From contig JAUQQP010000038.1 in NCBI GenBank assembly GCA_030549855.1, forward strand, positions 1 to 53,033: a DNA stretch of 53,033 nucleotides, in the 5' to 3' direction. Position 1 is the first letter of the stretch. Every line of letters starts with the position of its first letter. A model generated the notes under the pieces. It saw only the letters and a list, made by a program, of their open reading frames with translations. It did no database searches and was not told the origin of the DNA. The stretch is from Cyanobacteriota bacterium SRBZ.bins.94.201705 (GTDB taxonomy: Bacteria > Cyanobacteriota > Cyanobacteriia > Cyanobacteriales > Cyanobacteriaceae). A program made the translations under genes and the position numbers. Positions 25,427 to 34,602 of this stretch are shown here, in pieces.

Positions 25427-26830
25427 TGACAGTAAAAAACCTCTCTTTGGGATAACTAGTGGTTAGGATGATTTTATCTAGTAGGCTGTTGGCAGTGGAA
25501 GGAAGTGTTGTGGGGGAGTAGTTAGTGTGATGTCATCTACAAGGCTATTATGGTAGGCAAGAAACCCCCTGCAGTGGAAAAATAACTAGGAGTAGGGTGT
25601 TGTTTGTAAGACTACTGGTAGGAAATCCATTGCCTGTGGGATTACTAGTGACAATGGTGTTGTCTAGAAGTCTATTGTATTGGCAGTGGTGATTTTCTAG
25701 TTAGATAACTAGCTGTTGGCATGGTGTTGTCTAATGGTAGCAAAAAAGTCTTTTAACTGTGGGATAACTAGCAGCATGTTGTTGGGAGGCTGTTGATGAT
25801 GATGAGAGAGAGAAACTCATTTTTGGGATAACTGGTAGTCGGCATGGTGTTGTCTGCAAGAGTATGGATGGTAACCACAAACCGCCGGTGGGGAAAACTA
25901 AAATTCTCCCATGGTTAGTGAGTGGTGGCAGTAAGAAACCCCTTGTTGTGGGAGACTAGTAGTCGGCGTGGTGTTGTCTAACAGTAGTAGTAAAAAATCC
26001 ACCCTTGGGGTAAAGCAGCGATGACGGTGAGAAACCCTTTTGTTGAATAACTAGAGGCTGGCATGATTTTGTCAGAGAGGCTGTTAATAGTGGCAAGAAA
26101 TCCCCTGCCTTTGGAATAACTGGTAGCTAGCATGGAGTTGTCTGCGAGTTTGCCGGCGGTTGTGTAATTGGCGGTAAGGCTATTGGTGGTGGTAACAAAC
26201 CCCCATGGATGACTAAACCTCGGCATGGTTTTGTTGTCTAAAAGGCTATTAGCGGTAGCAACAAATAATCCTTTGTTGTGGGATAAATAGTGGCTGACAT
26301 GGTGTTGTTTGTGAGGCTGTTGGTAATGGTGGAAAGTCTTTTCTTAATGACTAGCTGTTGGCTGTTGTCTAACAATGGCTTCTCCCCGCTGGTGGGAAAG
26401 TATTATCCGGTAGGCTATTGATGACAGTAAAGGGGTAACTGGCAGCTGGTATGAGGTTGTCTGTGAGGCTATTGACTTATATATAGTAGAAACTGTTGTG
26501 GGATAACTAGCAGTTTAGTTGGTGTGGTTTTACCCAACAGACTATTGGTAGTAGTAATAAACCCCCTAGGATTGGATGACTAGTAGTTAACATAAACTTG
26601 TCTGCAAGACTACTGGCGGTGGGTGGCAGGAAACCCCTGACTGATGTCTGGTATGGTGTTTTTTGCGAGGCAGCAGGTAATAGCAAGAAATCCCCTGTGG
26701 TTGGATAACTAACTAATGTCTGGTAAAGTTGTCTGGGAGGCAATTGGGGGTGAGAAGAAACCCTTTTGCCTGTAGTGGTGTAATTGGCGGTTAGTATGGT
26801 GTTGTTTAAGAGGCTACTTATGGCAAACAA
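25427..26830 (+). repeat. Degenerate 65-70-bp tandem array derived from the glycosyltransferase 3' end
   Basis: About 17 imperfect units follow the glycosyltransferase stop. The shared core is GATAACTAG, then TTGGCATGGTGTTGTCT, AAGAGGCTATTG and AAGAAACCCC. Anchors resembling GATAACT fall near 25451, 25578, 25641, 25704, 25762, 25827, 25951, 26046, 26115, 26208, 26280, 26348, 26434, 26501, 26575 and 26703. Most steps are 58-75 bp, with some about double. The same anchor and core occur once inside the gene (GATAACTGG at 25385, TGGTATGGTGTTGTCTAAGA at 25398). No gene is recognised in the array or in the remaining gap to 26947. Confidence 0.85.
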
Positions 26831-26947
26831 AGCATACTATTTCCCGCATGATAACACACCCCCCACGGTTTCTGCGGGACAAAGGAGACACATTCTCCTG
26901 GTAGGGTAATTTATGATGTTAGATTATGGCAACAATCAGGTTGAATT

Positions 26948-28318
26948 ATGGGGATAGAAGAAAAAAAGTCTGACATCTCCCTGCAACAACTGGCTATCAG
27001 AGGGAGCATATGGACGATTGTAGGTTATGGTGCTTCCCAATTTATTCGACTGGTCAACAATATTATTCTAACCCGCTTGTTGGAGCCCGAGTTATTTGGG
27101 TTAATGGCATTAGTCTATACTTTCATCACTGGTTTAAACCTATTTTCGGACATTGGCATAAATCCTAGCATAATTAGGAGTCCTAGGGGAGAGGATGCCA
27201 GGTTTTTAAACACTGCTTGGACTTTACAGGTAATCAGGGGTACTACGCTATGGTTAATTTGTTTTGTGATTGCCATTCCTGTTGCAAACTTTTATAAAAT
27301 TCCCCAACTTTCCTGGCTGATTCCCGTGGTAGGCAGTAATACTCTTATTGCTGGATTTAATTCTACTTCTTTAGCAGTTTTAAACAGACGGGTGGAGATT
27401 GGGAAACTCACTATTGTGGAGATAGTCACCCAGGTTATAGCAGTGGTGATTATGATTGCTATAGCCTTGTATAAACCCACTATTTGGGCATTAGTTCTTG
27501 GAACTTTAGTAGCTAATATAGTTAAATTATTTTGGAGTCATCTTCTTTCTTCTACGCCTCATACTTTTCTCTGGGATAGGGATTGTTTAAAAGAATTATT
27601 TTCTTTTGGGCGTTGGATTTTTGTAGCCACTGCCATTACTTTTTTAGCCAATCAAACCGACAGACTTGTTATGGGTAAACTTTTGCCTTTGGAGATTTTG
27701 GGCGTTTATAGTATTGCCTTCACCTTTGCGGATATTCCCAGACAAATAGTCAACCAGTTAAGTAACAAGGTTATTTTCCCTCTCGTCTCTCAACAATTAC
27801 AGGTATTGCCTAAAGCTGTTTTTTTAGGAAAACTCTTGGAGAAGAGAAAGTATTTGTTGACGTTATCCGCCTTATTAGTAGCTTTCTTCTTCTGCTTCAG
27901 TGACATAATAATCGACATTTTATATGATGAGAGATACCAAGATGCTGGGTGGATGTTTGCCATTTTAACCTTGGGTTTATGGCCTCTTATTCTCAGCATT
28001 AGCACAGGTCAAATTCTTCTTTCCATTGGCAAGCCTCAGTATCATACTCTATCTGTTTTTCTCAAGTTTTTATACATGATTACCCTCTTTCCAATTACTA
28101 TTATCAGAGGGGGGATTTTTTGGGGGATTATTGTTATAGGGTTAAACGATTTACCCAACTATTTTGTAAGTATTTTTGGCCTTTGGCGTGAGGGATTTTC
28201 CTTCTTTCGACAAGACTTTCTTCTTACCCTTCTTCTGTTTGGCTTCATGGGAATCTTTGCCTTTTTTCGCCTCTTGCTTGCTTTGTTGTTTTCTATTCCC
28301 CTTCCTTTTTACCTCTAA
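26948..28318 (+). CDS. Wzx-like lipid-linked oligosaccharide flippase
   Basis: 456-aa integral membrane protein of the polysaccharide transporter (PST)/MOP superfamily, with about 12-14 hydrophobic segments. The N-terminal RGSIWTIVGYGASQFIRLVNNIILTRLLEPELFGLMAL is typical. Such proteins move undecaprenyl-linked sugar repeats across the inner membrane for exopolysaccharide or O-antigen assembly. It lies between the GT2/array region and further glycosyltransferase and polymerase-like genes, supporting a Wzx/Wzy-type pathway. There is no strong ribosome-binding site before the ATG. Substrate unknown. Confidence 0.9.
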   Translation: MGIEEKKSDISLQQLAIRGSIWTIVGYGASQFIRLVNNIILTRLLEPELFGLMALVYTFITGLNLFSDIGINPSIIRSPRGEDARFLNTAWTLQVIRGTTLWLICFVIAIPVANFYKIPQLSWLIPVVGSNTLIAGFNSTSLAVLNRRVEIGKLTIVEIVTQVIAVVIMIAIALYKPTIWALVLGTLVANIVKLFWSHLLSSTPHTFLWDRDCLKELFSFGRWIFVATAITFLANQTDRLVMGKLLPLEILGVYSIAFTFADIPRQIVNQLSNKVIFPLVSQQLQVLPKAVFLGKLLEKRKYLLTLSALLVAFFFCFSDIIIDILYDERYQDAGWMFAILTLGLWPLILSISTGQILLSIGKPQYHTLSVFLKFLYMITLFPITIIRGGIFWGIIVIGLNDLPNYFVSIFGLWREGFSFFRQDFLLTLLLFGFMGIFAFFRLLLALLFSIPLPFYL

Positions 28319-28439
28319 TTTTCCCCGGCGGTTAGCTGTTATTCCTTATGCCATGGAGTCTATCTAATTCCACATAAAAACCCCCGGGGTGGTGGGATAA
28401 AATGGGGGGTGTAGGATGATAGACTAGCAGAAAAGGGAA

Positions 28440-29540
28440 ATGAGAGTGACGTTTGTATTGCCCAATTGGGAGGGAAATCTGGCGGGGGGGATTCGTGCCA
28501 ATGTAACTCTGGCGTATCATCTACAAAAGAGGGGGCATGAGGTACAGTTGTATTGTCCGAAAAAGCGTGGGAAGAGTTGGAAACAGAGAATAAAGGATTG
28601 GTTGCAGGGGAGGGGATGGGATGGAAGAGAGGCAAGATTTTCCTATGTGGAAGGGTTAGACATACCGGCAAAAGTGGTTAACCATCTGCCACCCCTGACG
28701 GATGAGGATTTGCCGGATGGGGATGTAGTGGTGGCAACCTGGTGGGAGACAGCGGAGTGGGTAGCGAGACTATCTAGGAAGAAGGGATCTCGTGTGTACA
28801 TGATAAGACATCACGAATTACATGATTATTTGCCAAAAGAAAGGGTAGCGGCAACTTATCGTTTACCATTACATAAGGTGACGGTGTCTAGATGGTTAGT
28901 AGAGGTGATGAAGAGGGAATACGGGGATGAAAATGTAGATTTAGTGCCAGATGCAGTGGATTTAGGGCAATTTTACGCGCCACCACGGGAGAAGAATAAG
29001 ATTCCCACTGTAGGGATGGTGTATTCTGATTTGTATTGGAAGGGGTGTGATATTAGTCTGAAGGCTTTTCGTATAGCAGCGGAGAGAATACCCTCTCTAC
29101 GATTGGTGGCATTTGGCAGTATACCCCCTCAGCCTCAGTTGCCTTTGCCTCCCAAGTGTATCTACTATCAGCAACCCCCCCAAGAGGAGATTAGACATAT
29201 ATATGCCCAGTGTGATGCCTGGCTTTTTGGTAGTAGGGTGGAGGGTTTTGGTTTGCCCATTCTAGAAGCCATGGCTTGTCGTACTCCTGTAATAGGGACT
29301 CCTGCAGGCGCCGCACCGGAATTATTGAGTGGGGGAGGGGGGATTCTAGTCAAACCGGAAAACCCTGAAGATATGGCAAGGGCTATCGAAACAATAGCAC
29401 AAATGTCACAACAAGAGTGGCAAAACATGTCCTCCCTGGCATACAAGACGGCTACCAGTTATACCTGGGATGAGGCGGCAGAATTGTTTGAAAAGGCTTT
29501 GTCTAGGGCAATTGAGCGCACTAGGAGGGGGGAGATATAA
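28440..29540 (+). CDS. GT4-like (GT-B) glycosyltransferase
   Basis: 366-aa GT-B fold glycosyltransferase. The N-terminal domain starts MRVTFVLPNWEGNLAGGIRANVTLAYHLQKRGHEV. The C-terminal donor-binding domain shows VGMVYSDLYWKGCDISLKAF and the EX7E-type element FGSRVEGFGLPILEAMACRTPVIGT (about 262-286), followed by GILVKPENPEDMARAI. It transfers a nucleotide-activated sugar; the acceptor is probably the lipid-linked repeat unit of the cluster. AAAAGGGAA precedes the ATG. Its stop lies 6 bp before the next gene, so the two are most likely co-transcribed. Confidence 0.92.
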   Translation: MRVTFVLPNWEGNLAGGIRANVTLAYHLQKRGHEVQLYCPKKRGKSWKQRIKDWLQGRGWDGREARFSYVEGLDIPAKVVNHLPPLTDEDLPDGDVVVATWWETAEWVARLSRKKGSRVYMIRHHELHDYLPKERVAATYRLPLHKVTVSRWLVEVMKREYGDENVDLVPDAVDLGQFYAPPREKNKIPTVGMVYSDLYWKGCDISLKAFRIAAERIPSLRLVAFGSIPPQPQLPLPPKCIYYQQPPQEEIRHIYAQCDAWLFGSRVEGFGLPILEAMACRTPVIGTPAGAAPELLSGGGGILVKPENPEDMARAIETIAQMSQQEWQNMSSLAYKTATSYTWDEAAELFEKALSRAIERTRRGEI

Positions 29541-29546
29541 TTTATC

Positions 29547-30947
29547 ATGTCACCACAGGCGCAATTGGCACTGATTTTATGGCTACCTGTAGTGTTCTAT
29601 ATTTTTAACAAGTTTCCTCCCAGGAAGGCGGCTATAGTTAGCTTTCTGGGGGGTTTCTTATTTTTGCCAAGGAAGGCGGGTTTCAAGATGCCTTTGATTC
29701 CCGACTATAAGGAGATTTTTGCCACTTGCTATGGGATTTTGATTGCCATTGCCGTTTATGATTTCCGGGTTTTCCGTCGTCTTCGATTCAGTTGGGTGGA
29801 TTTGCCCATATTATTGTATGGTTTTAGCCCCATTTTTTCTTCTCTCACCAATGGGTTAGGCTTATATGATGGCATAAATTCGTCTATAAGCCAGTTGTTT
29901 CAATGGGGTTTACCCTATCTTATAGGTAGATTATATTTGGGTAATCCTTCAGGTTTTAGGGAATTGGCTATAGCTGTTGTCAAGGGGGGACTTTTGTATG
30001 TACCTTTATGCTTATATGAGATTAGAATGAGTCCACAGTTGCATAGAATTGTTTATGGTTATTTTCCCCATTCCTTCTTGCAGACAAAAAGGTTGGGGGG
30101 GTGGCGTCCACAGGTTTTCTTACAACACGGTTTAATGCTAGGATTATTTATGATGACTGCCACTTTAGTAGCTATTTGGTTATGGCAGTCCAAGTCTGTG
30201 AGAAGAATCTGGAATATTCCCATTTCCTGGGTTTGTTTTATCCTCCTGGTTACCTTTATTCTTTGTAAATCCACTGGCGCCTATATTCTTTTTTTGTTAG
30301 GATTAATCTGCCTCTTTTTTCCCCGATTTGCCGCCTTAAATTTGCCTTTACCTTTGCTGATTTATTCTAGCCTCATTGTGCTATATTTGAGTCTATCTGC
30401 CAGTGGCAATTTCCCCAAAGAAGAATTGTTGAATTTTTTATATAGTCAGAGTATAATTGAGCCTGACCGTGTACAGTCTTTTGAATTTAGAATAAATAAC
30501 GAGGAAATCTTGGCGGAGAAGGCGAGGGAGAGATGGTTATTTGGCTGGGGTGGGTGGGGGCGTAATCGCGTTTTTCAGGAAAATTATATGGGAGAATGGG
30601 TAGATGTCACTGTCACCGACAGTCTTTGGATTATTGTCTTTGGTATCAATGGCTTGTTTGGTTTAGCCAGCATTATGGCGTTATTAATTCTTCCCGTTTT
30701 GCTAATCACCTGTTTTCGTTTTCCCCCAAAAACCTGGCTGCTGCCTCGCGTTTCTCCTATTGTGTCTCTTGCCGTTTCTTTGCTTCTCTTTGCCATTGAT
30801 TGTCTTCTCAACAACATGTTTAATCCTATCTTCCCCCTTATCAGCGGCGGCTTATCTGCCTTGTTTCTCCATTCCTCTTCCTTCTCCTCCTCCTCCTTTT
30901 CCCCTCGCCACAGTTTTTCTCTTGCCAACCGTAAAACCCACAAGTAG
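29547..30947 (+). CDS. O-antigen polymerase/ligase-like membrane protein
   Basis: 466-aa protein with about 11-12 hydrophobic segments and a large loop at about 300-350 (PDRVQSFEFRINNEEILAEKARERWLFGWGGWGRNR). The pattern, with a conserved FGWGGWGRNRV element just before a membrane helix, matches Wzy/WaaL-like proteins. It probably polymerises or ligates the exported polysaccharide units, as partner of the flippase at 26948. The C terminus is a serine-rich tail (SSSFSSSSFSPRHSFS). It begins 6 bp after the preceding glycosyltransferase, with GGGGGGAGA as ribosome site. Confidence 0.8.
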   Translation: MSPQAQLALILWLPVVFYIFNKFPPRKAAIVSFLGGFLFLPRKAGFKMPLIPDYKEIFATCYGILIAIAVYDFRVFRRLRFSWVDLPILLYGFSPIFSSLTNGLGLYDGINSSISQLFQWGLPYLIGRLYLGNPSGFRELAIAVVKGGLLYVPLCLYEIRMSPQLHRIVYGYFPHSFLQTKRLGGWRPQVFLQHGLMLGLFMMTATLVAIWLWQSKSVRRIWNIPISWVCFILLVTFILCKSTGAYILFLLGLICLFFPRFAALNLPLPLLIYSSLIVLYLSLSASGNFPKEELLNFLYSQSIIEPDRVQSFEFRINNEEILAEKARERWLFGWGGWGRNRVFQENYMGEWVDVTVTDSLWIIVFGINGLFGLASIMALLILPVLLITCFRFPPKTWLLPRVSPIVSLAVSLLLFAIDCLLNNMFNPIFPLISGGLSALFLHSSSFSSSSFSPRHSFSLANRKTHK

Positions 30948-30975
30948 GGATAGGGCTGTCTCTATACCAGGGGTA
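30943..30975 (+). repeat. Dispersed GTAGGGATAGGG/TGTCTCTA repeat, second copy
   Basis: AGTAGGGATAGGGCTGTCTC followed by TATACCAGGGGT, overlapping the stop of the polymerase-like gene. It is related to copies at 17470 and 39085. Confidence 0.5.
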
Positions 30976-31005
30976 TAATTGGAATGTGGCCTATGGAGGA
31001 GAATG

Positions 31006-32622
31006 ATGTGGAAAAAGAGGGGAGGATGGGGAAGAGGGATAGGGTTATGGCTGGGGAGTATTCTCCTGTGGGGTTGTGTTTTGCAGGCAAGGGAGGAGAA
31101 AAGAGGGGAGGGGAAGAAAAGGGTGGCTATTGGGATTAATTTGAATGGAATTAGCGATTGGTCAACAGAATTTCCCTTTCTAGACCATTTTAAATCATCA
31201 CGACGCTGGGTGACCCAGAGAGAGGGTAGTAAACAGTGGGATACCGGAGAATATGACTCCTTGCAGTTAGATGAGAGAGGATGGGTGAAATCATTGCCAA
31301 AGGGGACAAGGGTTAGTACTATAGTAGGCCATAGTCGTTATTTCCCCTCCGGAAGGTATGTGGTGTTGTATGAAGGGAAGGGAAGGATAGAATACGGCTG
31401 GGGCGCCAAGAAAATAGAAGACGAGTCAAAACCGGGGAGGGATATAATATGGTTGGCAGATAATCACAACAATGGCATTCTACTGACTATCGTCTCCACA
31501 GACCCAGAAAAAAAAGGGGACTATATCCGCAACATAACGATAGTAGCAGAAAAACAGGAAAAACTCAAGAAGCAGGGTGAAATTTTCAATCCCCTGTTTC
31601 TAGAGAAGATAAAGCCTTTTGCTGCCATCCGTTTTATGGACTGGATGAAAACTAACAATTCCCAGGAGATAAAATGGGAAAATCGCCCCAAAATAACCGA
31701 CGCTACCTATTCTATCAAAGGAGTACCTTTAGAGGTAATGGTGGCTTTGGGTAACAGACTGAATAAGGATGTATGGTTTAACATACCCCATCAGGCTGAT
31801 GATGAGTATATAAGAGAATTTGCCAAGCTGGTTAAAAAGACTCTTAATCCCAATCTAAAGGCGTATGTGGAATACTCCAATGAGGTGTGGAATAAGTTGT
31901 TTACACAGTCTGAGTATGCCAGACAACAGGCAAAGAAAAGATGGGGTGATGAAAATGCCTATCTACAATGGTATGGCATGCGGGTAGCCCAAATGTGCGA
32001 TATTTGGAAGACTGTTTTTGACAAGGAAAAAAATAGGGTAATATGTGTAATTTCAACTCATACAGCCAAAAAAGGGACGGAAAAGGAGATATTAGACTGT
32101 CCATTATGGGTAAAAGAGGGGAATAAGCCTTGTTATCAACACCAGATTTCAGCCTATGCCATTGCCGGTTATTTTGGGGGGAGTTTGGGGAAACCGGAGA
32201 ATGAATCCTTGTTACAGTCTTGGTTACAAGAGTCAGATGGTGGCTTTAAAAAGGCTTTTGCCTATCTTTTACGTCAACAGGATGAAACCATGACTACTTT
32301 CTCCTATCATAGTAGAGTAGCCAAAAGTAGAGGACTGGAATTGGTAGCTTATGAGGGTGGACAACATATTGTGGGGATAAAGGGGATAAAAGACAATGAA
32401 AGACTGACTAATTTTTTCATCCAGTTAAACCGTCACCCCCAAATGTATAACCTATACAGGCGACTGTTGAGTGACTGGGAAAAGGCGGGGGGAGGCTTGT
32501 TTCTGCATTTCAACGACATTAGGGAATCTAACAAACACGGTAGTTGGGGTAGTCTAGAATACTTGCAACAGTCTAACTCCCCTAAGTATGATGCTCTAAT
32601 AGACTTTATCAGGAGTCATTAA
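31006..32622 (+). CDS. Secreted GH-A-like (cellulose-binding-type) glycan-active protein
   Basis: 538-aa protein with an N-terminal membrane-targeting segment ending in a lipobox-like LLWGC (MWKKRGGWGRGIGLWLGSILLWGC). The body looks like a TIM-barrel glycosidase of the GH-A type. VEYSNEVWN (about 285-293) would hold the acid/base glutamate and LVAYEGGQH (about 441-449) the nucleophile glutamate. Similar proteins in databases are often labelled cellulose-binding. In a polysaccharide locus it may trim, release or remodel the exported chain. I chose ATG 31006 because GGAGG stands 6 bp upstream; a TTG at 30979 is less likely. The enzymatic class is inference. Confidence 0.7.
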   Translation: MWKKRGGWGRGIGLWLGSILLWGCVLQAREEKRGEGKKRVAIGINLNGISDWSTEFPFLDHFKSSRRWVTQREGSKQWDTGEYDSLQLDERGWVKSLPKGTRVSTIVGHSRYFPSGRYVVLYEGKGRIEYGWGAKKIEDESKPGRDIIWLADNHNNGILLTIVSTDPEKKGDYIRNITIVAEKQEKLKKQGEIFNPLFLEKIKPFAAIRFMDWMKTNNSQEIKWENRPKITDATYSIKGVPLEVMVALGNRLNKDVWFNIPHQADDEYIREFAKLVKKTLNPNLKAYVEYSNEVWNKLFTQSEYARQQAKKRWGDENAYLQWYGMRVAQMCDIWKTVFDKEKNRVICVISTHTAKKGTEKEILDCPLWVKEGNKPCYQHQISAYAIAGYFGGSLGKPENESLLQSWLQESDGGFKKAFAYLLRQQDETMTTFSYHSRVAKSRGLELVAYEGGQHIVGIKGIKDNERLTNFFIQLNRHPQMYNLYRRLLSDWEKAGGGLFLHFNDIRESNKHGSWGSLEYLQQSNSPKYDALIDFIRSH

Positions 32623-32625
32623 ACC

Positions 32626-33564
32626 GTGATAGAAAAGCCTTTTTTCCTAGTAGGGGCTGAACGCTCTGGTACTACATTGGTACGTCTGATGTTAAGTCAC
32701 CACCCCCTTATAGCCTGGGTGGAGGAATTTGAATATGCGGTGGATTTGGTTGAAGAGGGAGGGAGGTTTCCCCCTCTGGCGGAATACTATGACTGGTTGG
32801 AGACTCATCGAATTTTTCAGTCTACCCCTTTTGTCATAGACAGACAGTTAGACTACCCCCGTCTTGTAGACAGTTTCCTATGGCAGAAAAGGGAAAAAGA
32901 GGGGAAACCCATTGTGGGGGCAACTGTACATAGAAACTTTGATAGAATACCCTACATTTGGCCCTCTGCTGCCTTTATCCATCTTATCAGAGATCCAAGG
33001 GATGTGGCACGTTCCTGTATAGACATGGGATGGGCAGGCAATGTATGGTATGGAGTGGATAGATGGTTAGAGGCAGAGTATACCTGGAATCGTCTCAGAG
33101 AAAAAATACCCCCAGACAGGTATGTGGAAATACATTATGAGGATTTGATTGAAAACCCCGTGACGGTGTTGTCTAAGATTTGCCATTTCATGGGGGTAGA
33201 GTATGACGAGGCAATGTTATCCTATCCCAAAGATAGCACTTATAGTTTACCTAATGCCTCCCTAGTAGGACAATGGCGGAAAAAACTGTCTAATTTTGAA
33301 ATCCAGTTAGTGGAGTCTAAGGTGGGAGACTTACTGGTAGAAAGAGGTTATCAAAAAAGCGGACTGCCGCCAACAACAGTAAATCTTTTCACCAGGAAGT
33401 GGTTACAGATAGACAACTGGTGGTATAGACTACAATTCAGAATCAGACGTTTTGGATTGCTTTTGGTAGTAGCGGATTTTCTTTCCCGCAAATTAGGGTT
33501 AAAACAGTGGCAAAAGAGGGTTAAATTAGCTATTAACGAAGTCCAAAAAAGACATTTAAAATGA
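32626..33564 (+). CDS. PAPS-dependent sulfotransferase
   Basis: 312-aa sulfotransferase. The 5'-phosphosulfate-binding loop VGAERSGTTLVRLML at about 8-22 and the 3'-phosphate-binding segment LIRDPRDVARSCID at about 122-135 are both intact. YEDLIENPVTVLSKICHFMGVEYD follows, as in the family. It transfers sulfate from PAPS to a carbohydrate hydroxyl. Its location 3 bp after the GH-A-like gene, and its 4-bp overlap with the following glycosyltransferase, imply that the polysaccharide made here is sulfated. The start is GTG 32626. The C-terminal 60 residues are basic and could be membrane-associating. Confidence 0.9.
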   Translation: MIEKPFFLVGAERSGTTLVRLMLSHHPLIAWVEEFEYAVDLVEEGGRFPPLAEYYDWLETHRIFQSTPFVIDRQLDYPRLVDSFLWQKREKEGKPIVGATVHRNFDRIPYIWPSAAFIHLIRDPRDVARSCIDMGWAGNVWYGVDRWLEAEYTWNRLREKIPPDRYVEIHYEDLIENPVTVLSKICHFMGVEYDEAMLSYPKDSTYSLPNASLVGQWRKKLSNFEIQLVESKVGDLLVERGYQKSGLPPTTVNLFTRKWLQIDNWWYRLQFRIRRFGLLLVVADFLSRKLGLKQWQKRVKLAINEVQKRHLK

Positions 33565-34541
33565 CAAAGGGTGAAGGGGAAAAGCAACAGTCATACCACT
33601 TAGGGGTGGTAATTATAAACTATCGCACACCTCAGCTGACTGTAGACTGTTTGCAGTCTTTGGCGGGAGAGATACCCCAATTGCCTCCCACCATGGTAGC
33701 GGTGGTAGACAACAATTCTGGGGATGACTCCTTAGCGGTGATAAACAAGGCAATCCTGGAGAATAATTGGCAATCCTGGACTATTTTAATCCCCTCTCCG
33801 GTAAATGGGGGGTTTTCTTACGGTAATAATTTAGGCATCAAAGCCATCCACGCAGAAAACTACCTACTTTTAAACAGTGATACCATTGTGCGCCCTGGGG
33901 CAATTAAAATACTACTATCAGCCTTGACTGAATATCCTCAGGCGGGTATAATTGGTCCCCGTCTAGAAGAGTTGGATGGGACTGCACAAATCAGTTGCTT
34001 CCGTTACCGCAATCCCGTTGGCGAGTTTATCAATGCCGCCCAAACAGGCATAATTACCGGGATTCTTTCTAGATATAATGTACCCCTTTCTGTCACCGAC
34101 AGTCCCATTTTTGTCCAGTGGGTGAGTTTCGCATGTGTTCTCATCAGGCGACAAGTAATTGAACAAATAGGCTTGATGGATGAGGGGTACTTCATGTATT
34201 TTGAGGATGTAGACTATTGTCGTCGGGCGAGGAAAGCCGGCTGGGAGGTGTTATACTATCCTTATGCCAGGGTAGTACATCTGCGGGGGCGTAGTAGTTC
34301 TGTAAAAGATGATATAGCTGCCAAAAAACGTCTTCCCTCCTACTATTATGCCTCTCGTTCCCGTTATTTTGCCAAATTTTACGGTATTTTTGGCCTGTGG
34401 TTGGCTAATTTGTTGTGGTTAGCCGGCAGATGTATTTCCCTGTTGCGGGAATTGGTGGAAAAAAAGCCTACTGGTGTTTGCGAAAAAGAGGCGTGGGATA
34501 TTTGGACTAACTGGCTTAATCCCCTGGGTGGTAGAGAATAG
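33561..34541 (+). CDS. Family 2 glycosyltransferase, rhamnosyltransferase-like (WbbL type)
   Basis: 326-aa GT2 enzyme. GVVIINYRTPQLTVDCLQSL at the N terminus, VVDNNSGDDS (about 49-58), NGGFSYGNNLGI (about 77-88), LLNSDTIV (about 97-104) and MDEGYFMYFEDVDYCRRARKAGWEV (about 209-233) are diagnostic of the WbbL/RfbF-like branch that often transfers rhamnose. It overlaps the sulfotransferase gene by 4 bp (ATGA), so translation is probably coupled. A C-terminal hydrophobic segment near 280 may attach it to the membrane. The donor sugar remains a guess. Confidence 0.92.
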   Translation: MTKGEGEKQQSYHLGVVIINYRTPQLTVDCLQSLAGEIPQLPPTMVAVVDNNSGDDSLAVINKAILENNWQSWTILIPSPVNGGFSYGNNLGIKAIHAENYLLLNSDTIVRPGAIKILLSALTEYPQAGIIGPRLEELDGTAQISCFRYRNPVGEFINAAQTGIITGILSRYNVPLSVTDSPIFVQWVSFACVLIRRQVIEQIGLMDEGYFMYFEDVDYCRRARKAGWEVLYYPYARVVHLRGRSSSVKDDIAAKKRLPSYYYASRSRYFAKFYGIFGLWLANLLWLAGRCISLLRELVEKKPTGVCEKEAWDIWTNWLNPLGGRE

Positions 34542-34602
34542 GGGTATGGGTGGGGGGTACAATTTAAATGGGTTTATTGGCAGGGAGAAGGCAAGGGGGG
34601 GG

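Noticed and set aside
25978-26830. Minus-strand open frames of 82 and 107 codons with repeating peptides
   Set aside because: They lie wholly inside the degenerate array. The repeat step near 66 bp is a multiple of three, which keeps frames open by chance. No ribosome sites and no recognisable domains.
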